Source: Nitrospirales bacterium
GTDB lineage: Bacteria > Nitrospirota > Nitrospiria > Nitrospirales > UBA8639
Direction of reading: 5' to 3'
Assembly: GCA_031315865.1 (NCBI GenBank)
Contig: JALDRJ010000002.1
Span: forward strand, 124,001 to 188,000
Length of the DNA: 64,000 bases
The notes below the pieces were generated by a model, which made no database searches, had not been told where the DNA came from, and saw only the letters and a list, made by a program, of their open reading frames with translations. Of the stretch, positions 1-9,060 are shown in pieces; within the stretch, counting starts at the first letter, position 1; each line of letters starts with the position of its first letter. Position numbers and translations under genes: made by a program.

Positions 1-522
1 GAAGATAGGGACACCCTCATCGATCACGACGAAGATTTGGTCTGTGGACACACCACACGGTTGCACATCTCGGCCTTTAACATCGCAGGCAGTCGGGAAG
101 ACGACGACCTTTGGACTGGCTTCAACAGGCTCTTCGACATTGGCAGGTGTTTCCGTAAATGCAATGTTTAGGATAGGACGCTGTTTGGGTCTGCTTTTTT
201 GAGATAATTCAAACAAATTAGGCCATTCCCATCGACAGACATGACACCAAGGAGCCAAAAATGCCAGAAATGTGGAATGTCCAAGCTGTAACGCCTTGCT
301 GCTACGTTCTCCCTCTAACGTCATCAGCTCAAATTCCTGGACCTCCACAGGAGAAACAGCATCGGCAGTAGAGGCCCAGAGAGTCATCCAGAGAGCCAGG
401 CTAATAAGGAAAATCATGAGACACGCGACCATGTTATAGACCCCTTGAACTCTCGTCGTCTGATAGGTGCCGGGCTGGCGCCCACGCACTGAGACGGCTT
501 CCATTCTCTGATCACACAGCAT
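1..522 (-). CDS. Exported thioredoxin-like (TlpA/DsbE-type) protein, C-terminus cut by the window edge
   Basis: The minus strand reads open from an ATG at 522 to the window edge (174 codons). After an N-terminal stretch of about 30 residues there is one hydrophobic segment (VACLMIFLISLALWMTLWA) ending near ADA, which fits a signal peptide or anchor. The thioredoxin-like part follows and carries the redox motif APWCHVC (CxxC) after a typical beta-strand (HSTFLAFLAPWC). The family reduces or isomerises disulfides, or supports cytochrome c maturation, outside the membrane. The start at 522 is backed by GAGG eight bases upstream and lies nine bases after the stop of the DsrE-like gene, so the two form an operon. 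An alternative start is the ATG at 504. The cis-proline region is outside the window. Confidence 0.75.
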   Translation of the reverse strand, partial: MLCDQRMEAVSVRGRQPGTYQTTRVQGVYNMVACLMIFLISLALWMTLWASTADAVSPVEVQEFELMTLEGERSSKALQLGHSTFLAFLAPWCHVCRWEWPNLFELSQKSRPKQRPILNIAFTETPANVEEPVEASPKVVVFPTACDVKGRDVQPCGVSTDQIFVVIDEGVPIF

Positions 523-531
523 CAGGGGTCC

Positions 532-1008
532 TCACGGTTTGATGTACACATATCCGTCTCGCTGAAGATCAGCGATGCGTTTGACGGCAACAGGATGCTC
601 AGTCGGGATAAACCCGGCCACTAACTTCTCTAATGGCGTTCCAAACAATTTCATCGAGACCTGACACATTTCCGCCGTGGCGCCCTTGTCCAGCACGATC
701 TTGATTTTGTCCTTTAATTCTTGATCAGCGTTGGCGTTTTCAAAGAGTTTCAAGGCTGGCCCATGTACGACCAGCACGACATCAATATGATCAGGGCCAC
801 CTTCGGCTTCGATATGTTTATTGATGAGAGCGAGAGCGTACTTCGCAACGGCGGGATCTGGACCATCCACATGATAGACCACTTTCACCTTGTCCGTATC
901 GTGGGATTCGCTCGCCTGCGTCAGATTCGCTCCGATCATCAGCAAACAGACCATCGCGAAAATCAACGCGGAGGAATAACAATAAGAGTGCTGATATTTG
1001 GTCAACAT
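532..1008 (-). CDS. Exported DsrE/DsrF-like family protein
   Basis: This 158-residue protein has an N-terminal signal peptide (hydrophobic ALIFAMVCLLMIGANL, cleavage near QAS). A small alpha/beta domain of DsrE type follows: strand KVVYHVDGPDP, helix, strand IDVVLVVHGPAL, then a cysteine in ATAEMCQVSM. DsrE-type proteins carry sulfur in sulfur-oxidising bacteria, and many exported relatives have unknown roles. The start is set by a strong GGGAGG seven bases before the ATG. It is the first gene of an operon with the downstream thioredoxin-like gene, which suggests a role in periplasmic thiol or sulfur chemistry. The sulfur function is inferred from the family only. Confidence 0.75.
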   Translation of the reverse strand: MLTKYQHSYCYSSALIFAMVCLLMIGANLTQASESHDTDKVKVVYHVDGPDPAVAKYALALINKHIEAEGGPDHIDVVLVVHGPALKLFENANADQELKDKIKIVLDKGATAEMCQVSMKLFGTPLEKLVAGFIPTEHPVAVKRIADLQRDGYVYIKP

Positions 1009-1151
1009 GACAACCTCCCTTGGTAAAACTTAATAGTGAATGATGATGCCGGCGTTTCACGGATCATGATGTTAAGACTATAGCCCCCCGGCAAGACAGA
1101 CTGGTAGGTGAGAACGCCTGGCGAATGGAAACTTTAATGCCCGTAGTCCGT

Positions 1152-1169
1152 TAGGGGTAAATGCCCCTA
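1152..1169. promoter_or_regulatory. Palindrome TAGGGG-N6-CCCCTA, candidate operator
   Basis: A perfect 6+6 inverted repeat with a six-base spacer overlaps the stop codon of the NarL-type regulator gene and lies about 145 bases upstream of the DsrE-like operon. The minus strand contains TACCCCT, which fits the NarL-family heptamer TACYYMT. A near-copy of the surrounding sequence occurs at 22174-22188 upstream of the cytochrome c gene. It could equally be a weak terminator for the regulator gene, but there is no T-tract. Confidence 0.4.
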
Positions 1170-1826
1170 TTGAGGAAATCGGCGAACGAACAAGGCAGCG
1201 GCTTGTGAACGGCGAGTGACATTGAGCTTGGTGAAAATATTCTCGAGATAGTGACCGACCGTCTTGTCGCTTAAGGACATCTTGATCGCGATTTCTTTAT
1301 TCGTCTTGCCCTCTGCCACCAAAGCCAACACTTTTTTTTCCTGGGGTGATAAATCTTCATTGCCGCCCTCTTGCGTCACTCCGGAAATCGTTTTCATTTT
1401 CTCGAGCACGCGTTGGGTCGTGGCGGGGTCGAGGATCGAGTGCCCTTCCGCGACGGTTTTCACCGCTCGGATCAATTCATTGCCCCCGACCTCTTTCAGC
1501 AAAAACCCGTCCGCTCCCGCCATAATGGTCGCCATCATCGCATCATCATCCGCGAAGGAAGTGAGGAACAAGATCCGGCTCTGTGGGCATGCACTCCGAA
1601 TTTCACGACAGGCCTCGATACCACTGCCATCAGGTAAGCGCACGTCCATGAGCACAACATCAGGCTCAAGACGGATGGCTTCGGAAATGGCTGCGGCTTG
1701 AGTCCCGGCCTCGCCGATCACCTGAATGCCTTCCGCCTCCCCAAACAGCGTTCGCAATCCAAGACGCAACACCTGATGATCGTCGACGAGAAGGAGCCTG
1801 ACTGGCTTAGGTTGACGCCGCGACAC
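1167..1826 (-). CDS. NarL/FixJ-family response regulator
   Basis: A 219-residue two-component regulator. The receiver domain has the acidic pair D15-D16 (LLLVDD), phospho-acceptor D61 (LMDVRLPDG), a switch Thr (FLTS) and a conserved Lys (LLKE). The C-terminal LuxR-type helix-turn-helix runs LSPQEKKVLALVAEGKTNKE and on to about residue 210. I chose the GTG at 1826 because AGGAG sits six bases upstream and the receiver domain begins at once. The ORF is open to 1892, but that extra part lies inside the kinase gene. The start overlaps the kinase end by 20 bases, so the two are translationally coupled and form a cognate pair. Targets are unknown; the neighbouring DsrE operon is a candidate. Confidence 0.9.
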   Translation of the reverse strand: MSRRQPKPVRLLLVDDHQVLRLGLRTLFGEAEGIQVIGEAGTQAAAISEAIRLEPDVVLMDVRLPDGSGIEACREIRSACPQSRILFLTSFADDDAMMATIMAGADGFLLKEVGGNELIRAVKTVAEGHSILDPATTQRVLEKMKTISGVTQEGGNEDLSPQEKKVLALVAEGKTNKEIAIKMSLSDKTVGHYLENIFTKLNVTRRSQAAALFVRRFPQ

Positions 1827-3270
1827 CTCTCTCCTGTTTGTGAAGATCAAAAATGATGTGTGTGCCTTTCTTCCGTTCAGACACCAGCTCAAACCGAGCC
1901 CCGAGTTGCCGTGCCCGTGCCGCCATATTCTTCAACCCGTAGCCTTGCTTCTGACCCTGCCCGATATCAAAGCCGCATCCGTCATCTTCGATCTCCAACC
2001 GCACCACTGACTCTTTCATAGAAAGCGACACGGTTCCGGACTGAGCCTGGGCATGTCTGAGGCTGTTGCTCATCGCTTCTTTCAGGATGTACAGGACATG
2101 GGTGGATTCCTCTCGAGTCAATTGCCTGGCCGCCTCGGGATCCACGTGCATGCGAACGTTGAATGGACCAGAATCATTCATCGTTCCGACTAGCGACGCG
2201 ATCGCCTCATCCAATGGGAGTTCATGCTGGGGATCTGGCTCTTTCCCGCTCAGATAACTTCGCAGATCCCGAATCACGACCTTGAGTTCCGCGATCAAAT
2301 TGTCGATTTGATTGACCGCTTCCCGGGGTCTTGTGAGAATAAGCCGCTGACACCGCTCAAGACTGAGTCCGACGGTAAAGATCGATTGAATCGCACCATC
2401 GTGCAGGTCTTGCACCAACCGTTTGCGCTCCTCCAACAGGGCACGTAGTTGTAATTCACTTCGACGTACAGATTCTTCAGCTTGCCTGGTCTGAGCCAGC
2501 GATACTTGCAATTCGGTCAGGGCCCCGAGATAGTCACGAACCACGTACCCCAAGACAAGCAGGTAGGCCGCGAGACGAATCCAATGCCAGAACCACCATT
2601 GCCAATCCCATACCGATGAGTAGGTGAACATGAATTCGGAAAGGCCGAACAGCAGCGCGAGACAGGCGAACATGCCATCTTCAAACTTATGCGTCCTGCG
2701 GTAATCAGACAAAAAATACATGGCTCCCGCGAAGAAGAGTATGCCTGCTATGGTTTTAATTACGATGGCCGTCTGGGTAAATTCGCCTTGGTGAATCATG
2801 ACCGGGAGCTGTTCCGGAAATCCGAGCGTCCACAAACCGAACGCAATCATGCCCACAGCGAGCCACCACAAACTTGAGACTCTCGGCCGCCTTCCTTGAC
2901 TTTCCGAGGGGCTGAGCCACACCAGGGCAAATCCAAGTCCTCCGACGAGACCGGCGAGACTACGCAGTAAAACGAACCCGCTCCCTGGCGTCGAAAGCGC
3001 ATGAAAGACTTCCAAAAGGCCCATCGCCAGGAAGCCACCCGCCACCGGATAAAATTTCTTGCGAGTCTGTTGTTGAGTGCTCTGGAGCAACACGATCGCC
3101 ATAGCGATCGCCGTTAGCCCACCGAGCGCCACGATCGTGGAGTGAAGAGGCTCATGGTGCCATCGCCAACCGGGAAAGAGCATGGATAACCCCAGGCTGG
3201 CCAGCAGGGCCACCACACTACTCCCAATGACAAGATAGACCGAAGACGGAAACATCGCCTTCCGCTTCAT
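1807..3270 (-). CDS. Membrane sensor histidine kinase, HisKA_3 type (partner of the NarL regulator)
   Basis: A 487-residue NarX/DegS-class kinase. Residues 8-250 hold several transmembrane helices and the HALSTPGSG segment seen in MASE-type membrane sensor domains. A short coiled coil (255-285) leads to the HisKA_3 phospho-acceptor motif with His290 (DLHDGAIQSIF). The ATP-binding domain shows the N-box (EAMSNSLRHA), the G1 box (DDGCGFD) and a glycine-rich lid (GYGLKNMAARARQLGA). The ORF is open to 3432, but the ATG at 3270 has GGGAGGG seven bases upstream and starts a clean membrane protein. There is no periplasmic ligand domain, so the signal is probably sensed in the membrane. It likely phosphorylates the regulator encoded immediately downstream. 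Confidence 0.9.
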   Translation of the reverse strand: MKRKAMFPSSVYLVIGSSVVALLASLGLSMLFPGWRWHHEPLHSTIVALGGLTAIAMAIVLLQSTQQQTRKKFYPVAGGFLAMGLLEVFHALSTPGSGFVLLRSLAGLVGGLGFALVWLSPSESQGRRPRVSSLWWLAVGMIAFGLWTLGFPEQLPVMIHQGEFTQTAIVIKTIAGILFFAGAMYFLSDYRRTHKFEDGMFACLALLFGLSEFMFTYSSVWDWQWWFWHWIRLAAYLLVLGYVVRDYLGALTELQVSLAQTRQAEESVRRSELQLRALLEERKRLVQDLHDGAIQSIFTVGLSLERCQRLILTRPREAVNQIDNLIAELKVVIRDLRSYLSGKEPDPQHELPLDEAIASLVGTMNDSGPFNVRMHVDPEAARQLTREESTHVLYILKEAMSNSLRHAQAQSGTVSLSMKESVVRLEIEDDGCGFDIGQGQKQGYGLKNMAARARQLGARFELVSERKKGTHIIFDLHKQERGVAAST

Positions 3271-3619
3271 GAAACACCCTCCCCAGGCATGCAGATTTTC
3301 TCCGTGCTCGGGAACCATTCCAGAGTGGCCAGTGTGGAGCGACAACGGAACAGGAAGAGTTGTCTCATATGCCTGGTCCTTTCGATTCTGCGATTGAACT
3401 GACCCAAGCGGGACTCGCCATATTCCAGTCACCGCAGTCTAGCATACATCCTCACCTCCATGCTCGCCACCAGGGCAGGTTGACTGGCCAAAATGTGATG
3501 ACTGTATCATTATCGAATCACTTGGATTTTTTAAGAAACACCCCAACGTAAAAAGGAAATTCGTGAGGCGTGCGTAACCTGCGCACTGCGAGGCGTGATT
3601 CAATGACGAAGGCAAGGTA
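3271..3619. other. Intergenic stretch upstream of the histidine kinase
   Basis: About 350 bases between two minus-strand genes. It must hold the 3' end of the sigma-54 activator transcript and the promoter of the kinase-regulator pair. I see no convincing hairpin with a T-tract and no clear promoter boxes. Short ORFs here have no ribosome site or protein-like composition. Confidence 0.5.
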
Positions 3620-5683
3620 TTACACGGGACGGGAGACGCCCAACTTTTTCATCTTAGAAGTCAAAGTCGTTCGTTTCATCCCCAAGCGCGCAGCCGCGCC
3701 ACGTGGGCCTCCAATGACCCATTTGGATTCGCGAAGAGCCTTGACGATGTGGTCCCGTTCAGCAACCTTCAACGACGTAATCGGCGGAGACGTCTTCTGA
3801 CGTGTTGGCTTCAATCCGCCAACCGAAACAACAAGCTCTGGTCCTTGCGAGAGTATCACTGCCCGCTCAATGAGATTTTCCAGCTCTCTGACGTTCCCCG
3901 GCCAATGATAGTGAACGAGCCGGTCCATGGTATGTTGGGCAATCGATTCAATGGACTTCTTCATTCGCGTCGCGTAACGCTGCGTAAAATAGCGAACGAG
4001 CACTGGGATGTCTTCGGGCCGGTCCCGAAGCGAGGGAACGGTAACCGGAAAGACATTGAGCCGGTAATACAAATCGTTCCGGAATTGATTGGCTTCCACC
4101 ATTTCCTCCAAATCACGGTTGGTAGCCGCCACCAATCGAACATCGACCCGAATCGTCCTGGTACTGCCTAAGCGTTCAAATTCCTTTTCCTGGAGCACCC
4201 GCAATAATTTGCTCTGAAGCTCGAGAGAAATCTCCCCGACCTCATCCAAAAAGATCGTGCCGCCATGAGCGAGTTCGAAACGTCCGACTTTTTGTGTAAT
4301 GGCACCGGTAAACGCGCCTTTCTCATGTCCAAACAGTTCACTTTCGAGCAGACCTGTGGGAATAGCCGCGCAGTTGAGTTTGACAAAAGGCCGTGCAGCT
4401 CTTGAACTCAACTCATGAAGGGCCCGTGCGACGAGTTCCTTGCCCGTACCCGTCTCCCCCTGAATCAATACCGTCGAATCGGTAGGAGCGACGATTTCGA
4501 CCTGTTGCAGAACACGCTTCAAGGCATGACTATCTCCGATGATTTCTTCAAAATGATGTTCCGTCCTGATCTCATCCTTCAGGTACACATTCTCTTGCTC
4601 CAGACGTTCCTTGAGTTCAGTGATTTTTTGGTAGGCCATGGCATTATCCAATCCAATCGCCACTTGTGTTGCCACTTGACCGAGGAGTTCAAGTTCTTCT
4701 CGTCCAAACGCGTGATCCTCTGAACTTGCCACATTCAACGTCCCGAGCACCTGCCCTCGGACAACGAGGGGAGCGCTGGCCCCAGACTTCATACCTTCAT
4801 CCAATAACTGCCGTACTGCCTCCGATGAGTAGGTTCTCATTTCCTCTTCATCCCAGGCATAAGGCTGTCGGCTCCGGAAGGCTCTTCCAGGAAGGGCTTC
4901 ATCTATGCCAATCGTGGCGCCAGACCGAATGTGTCCTCGACTGTCCGGAAAATCCAGGACCGGCCGCAGAAACGTCTCGGTTTTTGGATCATACAAATAC
5001 AGGCTCGCGACCACGTGAGGAATGACCTTTCTCAGTGAGGCGCTCATAGCGGCAAACAGCTCTTCCAAGTTGCGTGCAGAGACCACGGCATTATTGACTT
5101 CCAGTAGAAGTCTGGAATGATCCCGTTCACGTGAGAGCGCCTGTACGTGAAGAACGTTATCGACGGCCACGGCAATCGGCTTCGCCATGTGTTCGAGGAA
5201 CTGAACATCCGATGCCTGGTATGTGGCCGGCGCACAGCTGGCAAAAACCATGGCCCCGAGGGTCCTGACGGCGGTCGTCAACGGAATCGCGCACAGAGAC
5301 CTGACGCCGTCTTCGCGCATGCAAGAAAAGGCGGCCTCGTACCGGTGATCGCTCATCAGGTCTTCCACGAGAAGGGGCCGTTGAGTCTGGACGGCGGTTC
5401 CCGACGGGTGATCATCCACCCCCCATTCTTTTCCCCCTTCGATATCAGCCGGAACATTGGCCTGAATCAGATAATCGCAAACAATTTGCCGGTCAGGGTC
5501 ATAGAGGGCCAGGGCAAGGAAATCAACAGGCAGCAATCGTGGAAGCAATCCCCCAAAGTCTCGAAGCAGCGCGGAAAGATCCCGATTCTTGGAGATAGCC
5601 TCGGTGATCTCCAAGAGTACTTGAGAGACAAGATCTGATCGGACATTCGATGAGAGGGAATTCTTGTTCATCATGGCTCGCAT
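3620..5683 (-). CDS. GAF-GAF-AAA+-HTH sigma-54-dependent transcriptional activator (FhlA/NorR-like)
   Basis: A 687-residue enhancer-binding protein. Two GAF domains (about residues 20-170 and 185-345) would bind a small ligand or sense redox state. A short coiled coil leads to the AAA+ domain with Walker A (GETGTGKE), the sigma-54 contact loop GAFTGA, Walker B ([11 protein letters not shown]), and sensor and arginine-finger segments ([27 protein letters not shown]). A Fis-type HTH closes the protein ([20 protein letters not shown]). Such proteins open promoters bound by RNA polymerase-sigma-54. There is no receiver domain, so control is probably by ligand binding to the GAF domains. Its target was not identified. 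The start is uncertain among ATGs at 5683, 5674 and 5671. Confidence 0.92.
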   Translation of the reverse strand: MRAMMNKNSLSSNVRSDLVSQVLLEITEAISKNRDLSALLRDFGGLLPRLLPVDFLALALYDPDRQIVCDYLIQANVPADIEGGKEWGVDDHPSGTAVQTQRPLLVEDLMSDHRYEAAFSCMREDGVRSLCAIPLTTAVRTLGAMVFASCAPATYQASDVQFLEHMAKPIAVAVDNVLHVQALSRERDHSRLLLEVNNAVVSARNLEELFAAMSASLRKVIPHVVASLYLYDPKTETFLRPVLDFPDSRGHIRSGATIGIDEALPGRAFRSRQPYAWDEEEMRTYSSEAVRQLLDEGMKSGASAPLVVRGQVLGTLNVASSEDHAFGREELELLGQVATQVAIGLDNAMAYQKITELKERLEQENVYLKDEIRTEHHFEEIIGDSHALKRVLQQVEIVAPTDSTVLIQGETGTGKELVARALHELSSRAARPFVKLNCAAIPTGLLESELFGHEKGAFTGAITQKVGRFELAHGGTIFLDEVGEISLELQSKLLRVLQEKEFERLGSTRTIRVDVRLVAATNRDLEEMVEANQFRNDLYYRLNVFPVTVPSLRDRPEDIPVLVRYFTQRYATRMKKSIESIAQHTMDRLVHYHWPGNVRELENLIERAVILSQGPELVVSVGGLKPTRQKTSPPITSLKVAERDHIVKALRESKWVIGGPRGAAARLGMKRTTLTSKMKKLGVSRPV

Positions 5684-6144
5684 GACACCTATATCGCAGG
5701 CGTGAAATCTCTATCCGGACATACTTTACATGCCCAACACGCTCGAATGATCAGCCGCCACCAACCTCTTCCTCTTCTTGCATGCCTTTCTTGGAATCCG
5801 TGTCCGCTTATGGACAGTGCGTCGTCTCGATTCATTCATATCGCTAGTATCTCACACGCCTCTTGAACGTGTGATGTGCATTTTTACGGATTATGCGGTC
5901 TGCCGCAAGTTCAAAGTTTACGACACATCCGCTGAACCATGAGATTGAGATGACAACCATACCCTGGCTCAGCCATGCAGTCGACGATCCGTGTACGGGC
6001 ATGTTGAATTTGGTTCGCGGGTTAATCGTATCATGATTCACGATCACTGAAGAGCAAAAAGCATTGCTCTTAGGGATGTGAACTCCCTCTTACTTGTTGT
6101 ACACTTGAAGCATTTGATCGCTAAGCTATGTACACCGTTCACTC
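5684..6144. other. Divergent intergenic region between two sigma-54 activator genes
   Basis: About 460 bases upstream of both activator genes, so it should carry both promoters. The one recognisable element is one copy of a 48-base interspersed repeat (5947-5994). No protein-coding signal is convincing across the region as a whole. Confidence 0.5.
5947..5994. repeat. 48-base interspersed repeat, copy 1
   Basis: 45 of 48 bases match 34259-34306 in the same orientation. Read on the minus strand, the three differences give two silent changes and one Met/Val change in the shared peptide TRIVDC(M/V)AEPGYGCHL. This hints that both copies are remnants of one protein-coding element. No intact gene surrounds either copy. 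Confidence 0.7.
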
Positions 6145-8046
6145 ATGACGCCAGATTCGAACCTCGACAACAAAAGTCTCGAAACCCCTGAGCAGCTCCA
6201 ACGGGCACTCCATCATTTAGGTGAACGTGTCAAAGAACTCTCAGCCCTCCACACGACGGCTCGGCTCTTCCAGGAGGATGACGGGTCGATGGAACAACTC
6301 TTGTCGAAGCTTGTTGCATTGCTACCCCCCTCTTGGCAATATCCTGACAGTACCGCCGCACGCATCCGTTTCAATGATCTTGAAGTCACGACTTCCAACT
6401 ATCGAACGACATCATGGGTCCAACGAGCCGATCTTGTCTGCCAAGGACAGATCTCTGGATTCATCGAAGTGGTGTATCTTGAAGAACAGCCACTTGAGGT
6501 CGAAGGCCCCTTTTTGGCAGAAGAACGAAGTCTCATTAATTCTCTGGCTGAAATGTTGTCGATTTACCTGGACAGAAAACAATCGAATGAGGCACTTCGA
6601 CATGCCCATGACGAACTGGAGGAACGTGTCAGTGAACGAACGGCCGCGCTATCGGAAGCCAATAAATTATTGCAAGACGAGGTGACCCAAAGAACCGAGG
6701 CCGAGTCGCAACTCGAAACCGTCATCAGCCAACTCCAACGGAGCCATGACGATCTTGAGGCGATGATGAATCAACTCTCGATCGGCGTAGCCCTTACCGA
6801 CCCCGATGGCATCATCCTGTTCCTAAACCGTGCCGCTCAAGAGTTTTGCCCGAAACGTTCCACACGGTACGTCGGCAAACATTGGAGCGAGCTCTTTGGC
6901 GACACCGAATATCGTACGCGCCTCGAAGAAATGCTTGAACGCCGGCCAGCGCAACGCCAATCTCTCATGGTTCAAATGCCCAACACGACCGGAGGACGTA
7001 TCTGTTGGGCCAATGTGGATATTGGGGACGACCCCAGAGTACCCGGTCAAAAAATCTTTTATATGTACGATGCCTCCGAAGTTGAAGATCTCCGCCGGCT
7101 CCTCGGCGAAAGCGGAAAATTTCAAGATTTGATCGGCAAGAGTCCAGGGATGCAGGCCGTGTTTCAGCAGATCCATGAACTCGCCCGCGTGGACTCGACG
7201 GTCTTGGTCGAAGGCGAAACAGGTACAGGTAAGGAACTGGCCGCGCGGGCGATCCATCGTTCAAGTCACCGGAAAGACGGACCATTCGTCCCCGTGAATT
7301 GCGCGGGGCTCACAGAATCACTCGTCGCCAGTCAACTCTTTGGCCACAAACGGGGGGCATTCACCGGGGCCGTTTCCGACCAAACCGGCGTATTTGAGGC
7401 CGCGGAGGGCGGAACGCTGTTTCTTGACGAAATCGGAGACATCCCCCTGTCAGTTCAAACAAGCCTGCTTCGAGTCCTACAGGAACGAGAAGTGACGCGT
7501 CTCGGTGAGTCGAAACTCAGGAAAGTTGATGTTCGAGTGATTGCCGCGACGCATCATCGATTGGCCGAAGACGTGGAATCCGGGAACTTCCGCGCCGATC
7601 TCCTGTATCGTATCCGTGTCGGACGCATCCTGCTCCCTCCTCTTCGCGAACGAAAAGAAGACATTCCCTTGCTGGCCAGCTTTTTCTTGGGACAATGCCG
7701 TGCAAGCACGGGACGCCCTGTGAATAAGATTAGTCATGAAGCGGTACGCCTGCTGATGGCCCATCATTGGCCAGGCAACGTCCGAGAACTCCAACATGCC
7801 GTCGAATTCGCCGTGATTCGATCCCGAGGACACATACTACAGCCTCATGATTTTCCACCAGAGGTCATTGAACAGCAGGACCTTCCTCAAATCACCCGAG
7901 GCAAGAACGCTCCAGTCGCAGACCAAGATAATTCCATCCTCTCAGCTCTTGAGAAAACCGGGGGAAATCGAAGTGCCGCCGCCAAACTCCTCGGCATCAG
8001 TCGAGTGACGTTATATCGTCGTCTATCCCGCCTTGGCATTGATTAA
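6145..8046 (+). CDS. PAS/GAF-linked sigma-54-dependent transcriptional activator
   Basis: A 633-residue enhancer-binding protein. Residues 1-150 look GAF-like. Residues 150-215 form a long coiled coil ([19 protein letters not shown]). A PAS domain (about 210-310) includes [19 protein letters not shown]. The AAA+ core carries GETGTGKE, the GAFTGA loop, [11 protein letters not shown] and [17 protein letters not shown]. The end is a Fis-type HTH ([20 protein letters not shown]). It lacks a receiver domain, so activity is probably set by PAS/GAF sensing or by a separate kinase. A close match to a sigma-54 promoter lies 174 bases after its stop, so the small exported protein at 8335 is its most likely local target. 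Confidence 0.92.
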   Translation: MTPDSNLDNKSLETPEQLQRALHHLGERVKELSALHTTARLFQEDDGSMEQLLSKLVALLPPSWQYPDSTAARIRFNDLEVTTSNYRTTSWVQRADLVCQGQISGFIEVVYLEEQPLEVEGPFLAEERSLINSLAEMLSIYLDRKQSNEALRHAHDELEERVSERTAALSEANKLLQDEVTQRTEAESQLETVISQLQRSHDDLEAMMNQLSIGVALTDPDGIILFLNRAAQEFCPKRSTRYVGKHWSELFGDTEYRTRLEEMLERRPAQRQSLMVQMPNTTGGRICWANVDIGDDPRVPGQKIFYMYDASEVEDLRRLLGESGKFQDLIGKSPGMQAVFQQIHELARVDSTVLVEGETGTGKELAARAIHRSSHRKDGPFVPVNCAGLTESLVASQLFGHKRGAFTGAVSDQTGVFEAAEGGTLFLDEIGDIPLSVQTSLLRVLQEREVTRLGESKLRKVDVRVIAATHHRLAEDVESGNFRADLLYRIRVGRILLPPLRERKEDIPLLASFFLGQCRASTGRPVNKISHEAVRLLMAHHWPGNVRELQHAVEFAVIRSRGHILQPHDFPPEVIEQQDLPQITRGKNAPVADQDNSILSALEKTGGNRSAAAKLLGISRVTLYRRLSRLGID

Positions 8047-8140
8047 TCTCTGTATTCATTCAACCTAACCTTCCAGTCTCTTTAATCTCCGAACCACCAC
8101 TCCCGCGCATGAAACACATGAAACACTTATGCATCACATC

Positions 8141-8159
8141 TGTAAACTATTCAGTTACA
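8141..8159. promoter_or_regulatory. Inverted repeat TGTAA-N9-TTACA, candidate upstream activator site
   Basis: A 5+5 inverted repeat centred about 85 bases before the -12 element of the sigma-54 promoter at 8220-8235, a usual distance for enhancer-binding protein sites. Just upstream, the word ATGAAACAC occurs twice in tandem near 8110-8126. The region is AT-rich. Binding is inferred only. Confidence 0.35.
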
Positions 8160-8219
8160 CACTTACATTTATTTAACTGCACGTTATATATAAATGATTA
8201 ATATTTAATGCTTTTTACA

Positions 8220-8235
8220 TGGCATGACTCTTGAT
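8220..8235 (+). promoter_or_regulatory. Sigma-54 (-24/-12) promoter
   Basis: The sequence TGGCATGACTCTTGAT matches the consensus TGGCAC-N5-TTGCW at all but two positions (C to T in the -24 box, C to A in the -12 box). The spacing between the -24 GG and the -12 doublet is exactly 10 bases. It lies 100 bases before the ATG at 8335 and directly downstream of a sigma-54 activator gene. Expected transcription start is near 8246, giving a leader of roughly 90 bases. Confidence 0.6.
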
Positions 8236-8334
8236 TACTTAATGAAGCAGTGTAAACAGAAATTAAGGATAATCAAATTGATTCGTTCTCATACAAAAAC
8301 GGAAAAAGCTGAGAAGCTACGAAAGGAGGCCACA

Positions 8335-8727
8335 ATGTCTATAAAAACGATCAGCGTCGGATTAGCGATGATGGTAGGGGTGGCGTTCACTTATTCCCCA
8401 GCATTAGCCAAGGGTTTCGATTCTACTGACACTGTCAGTCGGCAGACATTAGAAGCCCTGTCTGTAGATGAACATCGACGATTAGCCGATTCTGCAAAAG
8501 CCACCTTTGAGGATCTTGAAAGTCAGATCCAAAAGGTACAAGCACGCATCGACAAACTCAGTCAAAAGCCTCATCTCGATACCAAAGGGTTTAAGCGTCA
8601 AGGCTTACGGCTCTGGAAAGGTAAGCTTGTTAATGAGCTCAGAGAGGCTGCAAATAAGATGGTCTGGCACAAAACCCAAGCGAAAGATATGTTGGCTTCT
8701 CGAGACAAGCAAGAACAAGACTCCTAA
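8335..8727 (+). CDS. Small exported coiled-coil protein, probable sigma-54 target
   Basis: A 130-residue protein of unknown function. Residues 1-24 are a signal peptide (ISVGLAMMVGVAFTYSPALA, cleavage after ALA). The mature part is charged and helical, with heptad-like segments (FEDLESQIQKVQARIDKL) and no cysteine. The start is fixed by AAAGGAGG seven bases before the ATG; an ORF open from 8224 lacks such a site. A candidate sigma-54 promoter lies 100 bases upstream and a strong hairpin lies 27 bases after the stop, so this looks like a one-gene transcript. A periplasmic stress or surface role is possible but nothing in the sequence proves it. Confidence 0.75.
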   Translation: MSIKTISVGLAMMVGVAFTYSPALAKGFDSTDTVSRQTLEALSVDEHRRLADSAKATFEDLESQIQKVQARIDKLSQKPHLDTKGFKRQGLRLWKGKLVNELREAANKMVWHKTQAKDMLASRDKQEQDS

Positions 8728-9060
8728 GATACCTCTTTAGATTGCCCCACTCTTCTCCTGGAGCCACAAGTGCCTGTGCGCTCCAGGAGACTCTGGTAGA
8801 TTCTTCTCATAAAGACTTATCTCTCGGAATGCGAGGTTGCTTTCTATCCTGTCATACCTTGCTATCTGGCATCTAAGAAATTTTAAAGGACACTACATCC
8901 GCTCTTCCGCCTGGCGACACATTTCAATTCTGTGCAAGCGATTTGTAACGACTCTCACCGTTCACTAAGTCATTCCGCTCATCCTCACATCATGTATTGA
9001 GACACCATAGCTCCCACATAATTCTGAATTTTCTTCAAGAGATTCCAGTCGAGACACACC
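8728..9060. other. Intergenic region with terminator of the 8335 gene
   Basis: About 330 bases. The first part carries the hairpin at 8754-8790. The rest should hold the promoter of the receiver gene at 9061. There are no coding signals. Confidence 0.5.
8754..8790 (+). terminator. Hairpin terminator after the small exported protein gene
   Basis: A perfect 11-base stem (TCTCCTGGAGC with GCTCCAGGAGA). An inner CACA/TGTG pairing shortens the loop to about six bases. There is no strong T-run, so termination may be partial, or the hairpin may stabilise the mRNA 3' end. Confidence 0.6.
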
